Assembly (NCBI GenBank): GCA_947454695.1 | Contig: CANGMW010000002.1 | Location: forward strand, 1 to 32,378 | DNA from: Comamonadaceae bacterium | GTDB lineage: Bacteria; Pseudomonadota; Gammaproteobacteria; Burkholderiales; Burkholderiaceae_C | Direction of reading: 5' to 3' | Length of the DNA: 32,378 nt | Part shown: in pieces, positions 26,801-32,378 of the stretch | Position numbering within the stretch: the stretch's first letter is position 1 | Layout of the letters: each line of letters starts with the position of its first letter | Notes under the pieces: generated by a model | Seen by the model: the letters and a program-made list of their open reading frames with translations, nothing else | Database searches by the model: none | What the model was told of the DNA's origin: nothing | Program-made: the position numbers and the translations under genes

Positions 26801-29800
26801 GTAGTTTGCTAAATCCGTGATTTGATTCTGGCTCAAACTTGCGCAATTCAAACTGAAGAGTTTGATATTGGTTTTGCCTGTGAATTCATTGACCACCGCG
26901 ACACACATGGCGTGCAATTGATCGGCGCTTAAGACAGAGGCATTCAAATACCCAAGCTGGGTGGAAGTCAAACAGTCAAGCAGCGCGGACGCAGTACCTG
27001 TGTCAGTGGTGAAATTCAAGGCCAGCCTGTCTGCTCCCAATCTGAAGAGATTGGCCCCAAATGTTTTGTAGCTCAGGCGTTTGAAAACTTCAATATCCAG
27101 GTCAGCCAAATCGGTCGCATTTTGATTTTTGACACTGTCAAAGCCTGCTGCATCCAGGTAAAAAAGGCGCGAGCGGCCATTGTGGGCATTGGCAAAATCG
27201 CTTGCAGCACTTGTTGGGAAACCCGTTGTGGGCCGATACAGCCCGATCAGCTGTGTGGCTGAAAGATTGGCCACATCAATGCGCTCAAGTTGGCTGGGAA
27301 CCAGCTGCAAAAGCTGACCATTGCTCAAATCGCCTAGCTTGATCGCCGTCACCTGCGCCCCACTGAGCTGCGTCACATCCAGCCACGTCGTGTGGTCTGG
27401 CGTGAGCCCTGCGATCCCCTGTATGGACAGGGTGGCCTGGTTCAGGTTTTGGAACTGGGTCTGCGTCAACCCATTCAAGCTAAAACCATTGGCATCTGTT
27501 AATGCGTCTGTGGTTGACGCAAACGTGGCTGCGTTGAGGTAATAAAGCGCCGTGTGATTGGGGTCATCCACTTTATGGCGAGAATCCAGCGCGCTAATGG
27601 CCAACGCCTGTGTTTGCAAGGCCAAAGTCGATGCATTCAGGTAGTAGAGCGCATTGTGGGACTGCCCGGTCACGGGATCGATCAAGTCCGAACGATTCAG
27701 CAAAGTCGTCAACCTGCGTGTGGTTGCAGTATGACTGGCCGTTTGCACATAGAGGGTATTAGCAAAAATCCAACCCAATTGGCTGGCGTTCAAGCCATCG
27801 AGCAGCGTCTGATCTGTACCCCATGGCTTGTCAAAGTCAGCATCACTCAGGTTTGCAAACAACGCCTTCACTGCCGCCACTCTGTTCGGACTTGCATTGG
27901 GCGTCAGTGTGATCCCCAGGATTTGATCTGCGCTCAGTGCTGCAATTTGCGCTGGCACAAGGTCATCCAGATGGATGGCATTGACTTGCGCCGGTGAGAG
28001 TTGCGCGATATTGAGCGCACTGGTGTGATCAGCATCCAAGGCGGCAATGCCTTGGACAGAAATCGTGGCATGGTTGATGCGCTGAAACGGGATCGTAGGG
28101 AGGTCGTTCAGCGTGAGGCCACTGCTCGTGCCTGCTGCAGATGGAATTGCAAACGTTGCAGCATTCAGGTAATAAATGCCGTAGTTGGAGTCGCCCGCTA
28201 ACGACAGGGCAGCCAGTGCAAGCGCATTCGTGCTGGTTAATTCTGAAGCATTGATGTAGTACAGGGCCCGATGGGGCAGCTCTGTTGCGCTGCTAACAGG
28301 CATCTCCCTGCTAGCCAGTGCTTGCAGCTGGCTAGCTGACAGCACATTGGCATTGACCATGGCCAGCTGTACCGAACTCAAGCTGTTGAGCAGCGTGACG
28401 GTGTAAATTATTTCTGTCAACCGAACTTGGCTTAGGTTGTGGAATAAATTTTGAATCGCACTGCGCCGCTGCACAGAATCTGATGCTTGCTGACTGATCG
28501 CCAGGAGATTCTCTCCATAGAGATGTGTAATCTGAGACGCAGTGAGATATTCAAAGTGTACTGAAGGAATTTGTAATGCACTAAGCGCGCGCATTTCAAG
28601 CTCTTGTGTATGTGACTCATCAAGACTTTCTAAGCCCTTTGCAGTAATCGTAGATTGATGCACCTTCCGAAATGCGGTGATGCTCAAATCATTCAGCGTA
28701 AAACCTTCTCCTGAAACTGTGGCAAACGTTCCCGCACCGAAAACAGACAAAAGGGTAGTCGAAGCGTGATCATTTGGATCTGCGATGCCGGTTCCCGACA
28801 ATCTCTCAGCAGTTACCTGATCTAACTTAGAGAGATCGACAAGGGTAATGCGCCTTCCAAGTGCCTGGAACTGTGAATAAGTCAGCTGACGCACATCCAA
28901 CTGGCTTATACGCTCGGGGTGGTAGCTAACAAGATAATCAATTTGGCCGTACGTCAGTGTGGCCATGTTCAGTTGGGAAAAGATGGACTCAGGCAAGTCG
29001 TTCAAGCTCAGCGCATTCGCACTAGGCCTGGTCGAAAAGCTAGCCGCATTGAGTTTGTAAAGCCATGAGTGCCACACATTGGCGCCGGCTTCTCTGAACA
29101 CGAGGTTTTGCAAAGTGGTCAAAGCCACCATGTTTGTCGGCGTTCCTAAACTCGAAGCGTTCAAGTAGAACAACGCGTTGTGCGTCTCGCCCGAGCTTGT
29201 ATCAACCTGCGGGCCGTTAAGTTGTTTGAAGAGTTGGGTATCGAGTTGGCTGGCATTGATTCGGCCAAGTTGGGCGGCACTCAAAGATAAAAGCAATGAC
29301 TGATCGTGGTCAGCCTGACCTATGCGTCCACCGTAATATATTCGTGTTCTAGAAATATTCGCACCGAGTTGCTCGGAGTTGAATGCGAACAACAGATTAG
29401 AATTCGACCAGCCAGCAATTGTTGTAGGCATTAAATATCCAATCTGAGTTTTTGTGATCCCTCTTATTTGATTCTCAGTAAGCTGATTTAAATTCAAATA
29501 ACTCAGACGAACACCATCAAGACTACCAATCAATTCGCCGGGAAAAGCACTCCAATTCAAATTATTTAATTGCGCGAAGCTTAACCCATTGATACTGAAT
29601 CCCATTGTGCTGGTGTATGCATATGAAGTAGTGGCAAATGTAGTCGGATTCAGGAAGTACGTCCCTCTGTGCGCTTCGTTGGAGCCATCGGTAAATGTCA
29701 GCGCATCCAGTCTGCTAATGACTGTGGCTGTAGAACTCACATCCAAACTAGACGCGTTAAGGTAGTACAGCCCGTTGTGCGATTGCGTTGGCGCTGTCGG

Positions 29801-32378
29801 GTCTGGCAAGTACATCGTTTGCAATACCCTAAACTGCGCATCACTTAAAACATTGGCATTGAGTTGCCCAAGCTGCAGGGCAGTTAAATTTTGAAGCAAG
29901 CTTGTGCTCGCCCCGCTAGATACCACATCCAATTGTGCGCTGGTTAAGTTATGCAAGCCCGTGTTCAAATCGGCCACCTTGCCTGTGAAATCGGCCACCT
30001 TGCCTGTGCTTTGTAGGCTCTCCGACTGCCCCCCCCTAATGGGCAGTTGCGCCAGCTGCGTGGTTGTCAGCTTGCTCACGTCCATCCAGCCAGTGTGCAG
30101 TTTGTCCAAGTGCTGAAAGATAGTTTGCGTGAACGTGCTCAAATTTAGGTGCTGGAACACCGTTTGACTCAAATCATTGATGCTGAATCCATTTGTACTG
30201 GTATTGCTTGCTGCCGTCGTCGCAAACGTGTCCGCATTCAGGTAGTACGTCCCTGGGTTGAAGTCATTAAGCCAACGCCTGTTGTCCAGCTCCGTGATTT
30301 GAGACCCGCTCAATGCACTGGCGTTGAGTTTTGTCACCTGAGTTGAGCTCAGACACTTAAGCAAAGAAAGCACTGAGCCAAAAATTACATAATTACGGTT
30401 TTGATAATTTGGTACTGGTGTATCTAACTGATTAGAATTAAAAGCGCGCAAAACATCCTGATTACTCAAACCAGTAATTTGATCTGCGGACAAACGATAA
30501 ATAGCACTTACTGGGAGCTTAGATATTGCATTCGGAGAAAATTTATTTAAATTTAATTGATGAAAAATATCGTCATGAAGGAAGCGATAATCAGCCTCTG
30601 TTGCCTCACTCCAATTGAGTTTATCGAGTTGCTCCAAACTCAAGTCATTGAGGCTTACGCCTGTATTGGTGCGCGAAAAACTGGTTGGATTTAAATAATA
30701 CAATGCATTGCGAGAGACGTTATTATTGGTGACGTCTAGGATTGTATGATTGTACAACCAATCCAGCTTGCTATTTTCGTTGCCCCTACCAAGACCGCTA
30801 GCATTTATATAATACAAAGCATTGCGATTAACCTCGTTATAGGTAAGCCAGCACGAACACAAATTCCCAAAAGAAATATCGTCAGATATATATACGCTTA
30901 GATATTTTAACTGGGACACCCCCAGTTTATCAAAAACAGCCGATGGAGTATTTACAAGATGCACGGAATTTAATACATCCTGGTTTAAATTTAAATACAA
31001 ATCATCATTATTTATGATTGTAGGAACAAGCGATAAAAACCATCCCAAATGTTGAGCATTAAGACTCAGCATTTGTTGCGAATCCACTTGTCTCCAATTA
31101 ATTTGATTGAACACCGGCTGACTCAAACTGTTCAGTGATGTACTCCCTTCAGGTACCGGCAAGGTGTCCAGATTTAGAAAGTGCACTGGGTTGTATGCAA
31201 TACCCGAGTTATCCTGAAGTTGGAGAGGCCCCTGGGCCAATTGATCAAGTCTTGTGGTGCTCAGGGTTGAGGCGTTTAACGTGTAAAGCCCATTGCTCCA
31301 AATGCCACTTGCATCGGTGCCGCAGCACGTACCCAAGCGCGCGATTGCCGCGTCGTCTAGTTTGTCTGCGTTCAGGTAGTACAGCGCTTTGTGCCCCACG
31401 CCAGTCGCCGGGTCTGTGATGTCGCGACTCCACAGGCGCTCAAATTGCCCTTCCCTGGTCAATTTTCTGCCGTTGATCGCACCAAGCTGAGAGATGCTTA
31501 AGTTATCAAGTTGGCTATCCGACAATACAGACGCATCAATGTCCCCCAGTTGCGAAGTGCTTAAGCTTGCGAGGAGCTTTTGCCCTGTGCTGATCAAGCA
31601 ATCCAACTGCGTTGATGTAATTCCACTAAGAGCGGTTGTCGACAAAGCCGCTATCTGGACTAGGGTCAACACAGTGATTTGCGTTGGACTCAGCACCCCA
31701 ATTTGCGTAGCCGTGAGCGCCGTGACTTGTGTCGTCGTGAAGGCAGCCACTTGAACGCTGGTCAATGCAGGAATTTGAGTTGCACTCAGATTGCTCAACA
31801 CGGTGCCGCCTGCCAATAGCGTTACCGCTAGCTGGGCTGAGCTCAACGCAGCAACTTGCGTGTTGTTCAACGTAGCAACTTGCGTCGTCGTGAGCGCAGC
31901 CACTTGCGCATTGGTCAAGAAAGGAATTTGTACCGCACTCAGATTGCTCAACAGCGTGCCACCCGCTGTCAGCGTCACCGCCAGTTGGCTGGTCGTCAGC
32001 GCTTGCATTTGCGCCGTCGTGAGCGTTGCCACTTGCGTCGTCGTGAGCGCAGCCACTTGCGCGGTCGTCAACGACGGGATTTGTGCTGCACGCAGATTGC
32101 TCAACACGGTACCGCCCACCGTTAGCACCACCGCCAGCTGGGCTGAAGTTAATGTGGCAATTTGAACAGCCGTCAGCGTCGTAATCTGAGCCGTCGTGAG
32201 CGCAGCCACTTGCGTATTGGTCAAGGAAGGAATTTGTGCCGCACTCAGGTTGCTCAACAGCGTTCCACCCGCTGTCAATGTCGCCGCCAGTTGGCTGGCC
32301 GTTAGTGCTTGGATTTGCGCCGTCGTGAGCGTTGCCACTTGCGTCGTCGTGAGCGCAGCCACTTGCGCATTGGTCAAG
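17879..32378 (-). CDS. Giant repeat protein, putative type I secretion substrate (5' end beyond window)
   Basis: One uninterrupted reading frame of at least 4832 codons runs off the right edge; no true start is in view. I do not recognise a named family for the whole. From the edge inward: (1) octapeptide-based tandem repeats, visible residues 1-253; (2) diverged leucine/glutamine/asparagine-rich modules to about 3290; (3) a Pro/Thr linker about 3292-3321; (4) a helical region about 3340-4270 with a charged, coiled-coil-like part (about 3500-3640) and hydrophobic helices (about 3813-4120); (5) a beta-rich Gly/Asp/Asn/Ser region; (6) a terminal segment of about 60 residues ending HPSA, a candidate uncleaved signal. 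No GGxGxDxUx repeats are present. The HlyB/HlyD/TolC genes directly downstream imply export. An adhesin or a toxin are both possible; the helical-hydrophobic part favours a membrane-active effector, by inference only. Confidence 0.85.
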   Translation of the reverse strand, partial: LTNAQVAALTTTQVATLTTAQIQALTASQLAATLTAGGTLLSNLSAAQIPSLTNTQVAALTTAQITTLTAVQIATLTSAQLAVVLTVGGTVLSNLRAAQIPSLTTAQVAALTTTQVATLTTAQMQALTTSQLAVTLTAGGTLLSNLSAVQIPFLTNAQVAALTTTQVATLNNTQVAALSSAQLAVTLLAGGTVLSNLSATQIPALTSVQVAAFTTTQVTALTATQIGVLSPTQITVLTLVQIAALSTTALSGITSTQLDCLISTGQKLLASLSTSQLGDIDASVLSDSQLDNLSISQLGAINGRKLTREGQFERLWSRDITDPATGVGHKALYYLNADKLDDAAIARLGTCCGTDASGIWSNGLYTLNASTLSTTRLDQLAQGPLQLQDNSGIAYNPVHFLNLDTLPVPEGSTSLNSLSQPVFNQINWRQVDSQQMLSLNAQHLGWFLSLVPTIINNDDLYLNLNQDVLNSVHLVNTPSAVFDKLGVSQLKYLSVYISDDISFGNLCSCWLTYNEVNRNALYYINASGLGRGNENSKLDWLYNHTILDVTNNNVSRNALYYLNPTSFSRTNTGVSLNDLSLEQLDKLNWSEATEADYRFLHDDIFHQLNLNKFSPNAISKLPVSAIYRLSADQITGLSNQDVLRAFNSNQLDTPVPNYQNRNYVIFGSVLSLLKCLSSTQVTKLNASALSGSQITELDNRRWLNDFNPGTYYLNADTFATTAASNTSTNGFSINDLSQTVFQHLNLSTFTQTIFQHLDKLHTGWMDVSKLTTTQLAQLPIRGGQSESLQSTGKVADFTGKVADLNTGLHNLTSAQLDVVSSGASTSLLQNLTALQLGQLNANVLSDAQFRVLQTMYLPDPTAPTQSHNGLYYLNASSLDVSSTATVISRLDALTFTDGSNEAHRGTYFLNPTTFATTSYAYTSTMGFSINGLSFAQLNNLNWSAFPGELIGSLDGVRLSYLNLNQLTENQIRGITKTQIGYLMPTTIAGWSNSNLLFAFNSEQLGANISRTRIYYGGRIGQADHDQSLLLSLSAAQLGRINASQLDTQLFKQLNGPQVDTSSGETHNALFYLNASSLGTPTNMVALTTLQNLVFREAGANVWHSWLYKLNAASFSTRPSANALSLNDLPESIFSQLNMATLTYGQIDYLVSYHPERISQLDVRQLTYSQFQALGRRITLVDLSKLDQVTAERLSGTGIADPNDHASTTLLSVFGAGTFATVSGEGFTLNDLSITAFRKVHQSTITAKGLESLDESHTQELEMRALSALQIPSVHFEYLTASQITHLYGENLLAISQQASDSVQRRSAIQNLFHNLSQVRLTEIIYTVTLLNSLSSVQLAMVNANVLSASQLQALASREMPVSSATELPHRALYYINASELTSTNALALAALSLAGDSNYGIYYLNAATFAIPSAAGTSSGLTLNDLPTIPFQRINHATISVQGIAALDADHTSALNIAQLSPAQVNAIHLDDLVPAQIAALSADQILGITLTPNASPNRVAAVKALFANLSDADFDKPWGTDQTLLDGLNASQLGWIFANTLYVQTASHTATTRRLTTLLNRSDLIDPVTGQSHNALYYLNASTLALQTQALAISALDSRHKVDDPNHTALYYLNAATFASTTDALTDANGFSLNGLTQTQFQNLNQATLSIQGIAGLTPDHTTWLDVTQLSGAQVTAIKLGDLSNGQLLQLVPSQLERIDVANLSATQLIGLYRPTTGFPTSAASDFANAHNGRSRLFYLDAAGFDSVKNQNATDLADLDIEVFKRLSYKTFGANLFRLGADRLALNFTTDTGTASALLDCLTSTQLGYLNASVLSADQLHAMCVAVVNEFTGKTNIKLFSLNCASLSQNQITDLANYAVDTGNGVTHSALYLLNASSFAKPDATGLHLSDLSVAQLSQLNLKTIQAAQIATLTREQMQQLEVTHLSDSQLAYIDVRNLTPDQVGKLTHEQLNVVLSNDYGRGSTLIDELSGGVLEGEGSVIFRRLLGETQPPVADPLQLHSLKASQMTLAQLKALAQADKLGLLNINNFVSQRLSDQSSSQPSTLIAMGDKLAKFNLSELSDMNFFKSGYLAEGLGSLSSSQLDTPVATVNSTQTILERLPHDELKYINANVLTAAQLSSLKNATFTDSDGSTRSRLYLLDASTFDTTKLAEIRTGGMIDLLNFKTLGSNLSELTAQELSTEISQSVTWLDRLTAQQLAYVNPAVLTTAQIADLYETGFSADEYATDAKLYSWKKIFYIDASKLTTAQLGSMSNAQLSALNGATFASADSTDSTRIKLSDLSLATLMQLDPARLGSNARSLTISDFYAVETTLDHDDNIIKRPIGMLSVAALASIDASQLSSDLLGALEQVPIRINGFPHTKLFALNASTFLASQLAAFSAVQLSQLNASTLTLEQVQRLANTTNFSGSNGLSQLSYINAGTFANPEATEGLRVDQITDPLLIAKLDASTLDVEDIRAFMDMSITNPAGIGSPLVRKGFDYLNLSSLMQSRAVNMLTPDEFRKIPVSSLSADLHELSVQQLGWLDASQLTSAQFQSIQQAGKFNNLNAATLTADQLVAMTAMFDLKQVLQLTDSQIESINLDLIPQQYLNEVNASALASYQIKYLSTIDSVANTGKTGLYLLNASSLGQNLATITANGWVNQLNGASFSSQPSLTSLGLDALTVPQFSQLNPLQLTGSLRTANIAQTQSYDITTLQGWRDDQLFAINASFLTHTQLDGLANSTITIGAHTVSRLFCIDASSLGASNFNYLMQMPVNGVAAITALHLLNAGTFALKTDRDGLKISNMSADEISKLNLQTLVQATAELDTVQTQALMQIGAMEAQVPYLNINYLNSNDIAGLTAANGSDNQPLIGKLDLSRLTTNLGSWIADNLSLSTNFLNSLNLSSASGVQLDSLSGSQVAGLTSNQLSHLSPGQLSHLDTSLLTVSNLWEKFSPDRSRISFLKFSEPNYLLANLSDDPIGSNANLTSRLKQDSVWAYINSKAVPTSMVSPISSALLDFQTATDGKTQAELDAALAGIVRFNPGIFPSTTNFSDTEANPDLKDLSKLSGLTAYQVSVLTSAQQAFLVSKGLLALSSAIGLTASNLHSFLKQNPTAMVVGTLVPLVGWTTYLAAVNGFNSDLFGGFDDLSPELLANMPAEFVSKFSPMEVAAAGNLAYWNDACIAALSQRQIAYLSSADIAQLGLGFVNKLNTTTFQGVGNRLGNLLGSDTAVASNWSMLSDEKIGAITGTMINSLTTAQIEALPDDKFARLSPSVIATLPVETLTAVYRDHAGWFTSTVRSAMSTWQLGALQSSAPTSAPTPDPAIPPTTPTNTSPNSYLNALTTNASGTGSFDSLVANRGILSYSAEELGAIDGVHMNALYRGASNWSESEVNQLVELLTGEEVQPTRMQGIPQFGYLDAALNFLEISTTLQTSYSAVVNAWNLSGQTYNPNDPDYSHLMAAVRAGMSYQTPPTLVRAARGDWLNLALSRDIAKIAQTVSQVAAFNADPNRTGTRLASFDIKEVRDKVLNANLILKTLVASTKFQEVQEKLVTVNKLISHSRLLNNKLEILSAEASLNERKVGYTGPRVADAVKEMAEISRSSVDAEARNFEEKKSEVTRIISSGNNSEDNKSEIEMARFISGIDLGNGREAKEFSISIAGMQYDAENRITIANDFQDQVNDDNREISKLLDSVNALVDESKKGIDSGNGQTTLFDNIYFMLMDAMYSEQLPAEFDIEGIGEVTIEQFSRRFTEGDLSINGAALLVVSNKDDAWVKYKNAHRDQDDYSLAINFLDEVYAVNALQFRKNLRAIDPADGVVDSTVKFTRRLRAFTGILSMLTGISQVYQIYSIDAVNPNSSNFNEYKANQLILSAVGNFLRGGNFINDFLTNSGNLGSSANKLIKSVLSSAELQNYNRELKDAINQSISLAEFEAFLNQDSYKAAFTNARLTDVRKHLNNWQDASKKLYGIISAVVALGSSVVTYQSFSRQLTIDRKTGNPTYGDELNMAIAQLGMAGTSILAASNVFSNSLLFIPANSAPRAKLLAQLSLVGEIGNFVGDIILSGAHLAAYYYYQKAAFDESDPNLKKQYQNSAYDSAIQLTGAVITSLLTIITLCKKSNPAAAAVGVALQILMNLMPNFSSYVRRDQLAAHEQALRDAGLNHKADIINAYSRSALWDIIPVANYFNPFYNENILRAMSTELSDKNWLIADSIEALKFYMENLADDLVAKYHRIVDEHNKITVLTLDYKYEKYMRSTYEKDVISNYLSSYVSTKNQIGYSSEYAIDADNFLFDIGTPSQSISPTASPGWGDGVFTYEIHTDNGESQVFVINRVDGNVQKLRIDASASSGNDIYTINASSVDLISGHGSSKYYVSRGVAESVYINSPTILDGGRHPGGLVYLTGSDSDRSKSINLDNFLVGGVYGSNSDGDIVRGSKSNQKYYASAIAASISLDGDNAIISVGAGTEVNLTGDNSYVFMELNFADIVYHDPLLMSDVKSVIQNYHDSTIDFTYTGKDDAGIPGRICVASQVFSSTSQGEVEYNNIFNAYYYMNGVKVAGDEINFTGVNSITGSLYGGDYYIADQSGVAADKRLKNLTVFSGLNNFNVAGDVDDFQINIAGGSNVVSADAGARLSLVVTGDDTESTTVNLATGTALGATLESQAIINSAGNSEINLLVGSGTFTVNETDSALLICVAKKSSITSIFNNNQSEPLVDKQLFEFDSINFSDLYFSRDTTAAGGNYGSIWLDSFDNAGDVQTKLSTINYSGDLTQLSITEATPTADNTQLEITSSADISKLIEALNSYLDPNHTGTVNIGHKTVDHRTDPNVPNQLTEYRVSELISYYNALHPSA
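20020..20940 (-). other. Cluster of hydrophobic helices in the giant protein (pore/translocation-like)
   Basis: Hydrophobic stretches include FTGILSMLTGISQVYQIYSI, KLYGIISAVVALGSSVV, MAIAQLGMAGTSILAASNVF, IGNFVGDIILSGAHLAAYYY, AIQLTGAVITSLLTIITL and AAAAVGVALQILMNLM, separated by polar, charged helices. The spacing and small-residue-rich composition recall the TcdA/TcdB-type pore region found in several large secreted toxins, from memory of those families. No alignment could be run, so this is a hypothesis. Confidence 0.4.
22415..22505 (-). other. Pro/Thr/Ser-rich linker in the giant protein
   Basis: The residues read SSAPTSAPTPDPAIPPTTPT and continue NTSPNS. This low-complexity, extended segment ends the leucine-rich array and precedes the non-repetitive helical region, so it probably marks a domain boundary at about residue 3292-3321 of the visible frame. 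Confidence 0.75.
22506..31620 (-). repeat. Diverged leucine-rich module array with paired ALYYLNAS-type motifs
   Basis: About 3000 residues carry a recurring sentence: LSxxQLGxINAxVLSxxQL, HNALYYLNASxL, about 30 residues later YYLNAATFA, then GFSLNDLSxxxFxxLN, then DHTxxLDVxQLSxAQV. The YYLNA-type coding motif is seen near 31368, 31272, 30801, 30686, 30234, 29754, 29646, 29158, 29046, 28248, 28161, 27633, 27531, 27150 and 26748, with weaker copies lower down. Pairs are 87-115 bp apart, and the second member recurs about every 590-630 bp in the best part. The pattern decays toward the C-terminal side. A solenoid fold is likely but unproven. Confidence 0.8.
29967..30008 (-). repeat. Perfect 21-bp tandem duplication inside the giant gene
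   Basis: Two identical 21-bp units, 29967-29987 and 29988-30008, abut each other. They encode TGKVADF and TGKVADL (the last codon differs through the flanking base), a heptapeptide duplicated in frame. This looks like a recent slippage event. Confidence 0.9.
31770..32378 (-). repeat. 153-bp (51-residue) tandem superrepeats of L-T-x-x-Q-V/I-A-x octapeptides
   Basis: The marker GGAATTTG (once GGGATTTG) recurs at 31770, 31923, 32076 and 32229, exactly 153 bp apart, giving three full units and one cut at the edge. Each unit encodes about four octapeptides such as LTTAQVAA and LTTTQVAT, then a linker with LTAGGTLLSNL. Units two apart (306 bp) are more alike than neighbours: the stretch starting at 32011 recurs at 32319 almost without change. 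The length is a multiple of three, so copy number can change without a frameshift. Less regular octapeptides continue down to about 31620. Confidence 0.9.

Noticed and set aside
31135..32165. Plus-strand ORFs opposite the octapeptide repeats
   Set aside because: They are antisense of the in-frame repeats (Cys/Val/Ala-rich), open only because the repeat period is a multiple of three.
31770..32378. CRISPR-like regular repeats
   Set aside because: The repeats are contiguous, coding and diverged, with no unique spacers; the 153-bp period is a protein superrepeat.

Overview
The window looks like chromosomal DNA of a betaproteobacterium, most likely order Burkholderiales and plausibly Comamonadaceae. 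The pointers are a Bug/TctC-type solute-binding protein, a MutL that keeps the endonuclease motifs typical of bacteria without MutH, several GTG starts, and a GC-rich housekeeping half (a sampled line at 5401-5460 is 42 of 60 G+C). This assignment is inference from gene content; no rRNA, tRNA, phage, insertion sequence or CRISPR array was seen.

Left part (1-12.6 kb) is a dense set of conserved genes: a truncated xerD at the left edge (-), a TTT-type solute-binding protein (-), a periplasmic chalcone-isomerase-like protein (-), an AEC permease (+), queG (-) head to head with tsaE (+), an AMIN/amidase_3 cell-wall amidase overlapping tsaE by ATGA (+), an alpha/beta hydrolase followed by a DedA protein (both -), mutL (+), a GNAT acetyltransferase (-), a Bcr/CflA-type MFS exporter (+) and miaA (+). 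Several of these genes have a -10-like hexamer 6-8 nt before the start codon and no Shine-Dalgarno, which suggests leaderless mRNAs.

Right part (12.7-32.4 kb, all on the minus strand) is one apparent type I secretion locus. In transcription order it has a giant ORF, open through the right edge (at least 4832 codons in the window), then a HlyB-like ABC transporter with a degenerate C39-like domain, a HlyD-like adaptor and a TolC-family outer-membrane protein. Gaps are 22 nt and 10 nt, then a 4-nt overlap. The giant protein is the likely substrate, yet it has no canonical RTX GGxGxD nonapeptide repeats.

Within the giant protein I see four zones. (1) At the edge, 51-residue (153-bp) tandem superrepeats built of 8-residue L-T-x-x-Q-V/I-A-x units. 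(2) About 3000 residues of diverged leucine-rich modules carrying a recurrent ALYYLNAS-type motif in pairs, with a super-period of roughly 590-630 bp. (3) A Pro/Thr-rich linker, then a helical region with a coiled-coil-like stretch and a cluster of hydrophobic helices resembling a translocation/pore domain. (4) A beta-rich Gly/Asp/Asn-rich C-terminal region ending in a candidate uncleaved secretion signal. Base composition changes sharply inside this single reading frame: about 18.3-21.85 kb and two smaller islands (29.35-29.6 and 30.36-31.1 kb) are AT-rich. This suggests a mosaic origin. The giant gene with its dedicated exporter is the best candidate for something not previously described.
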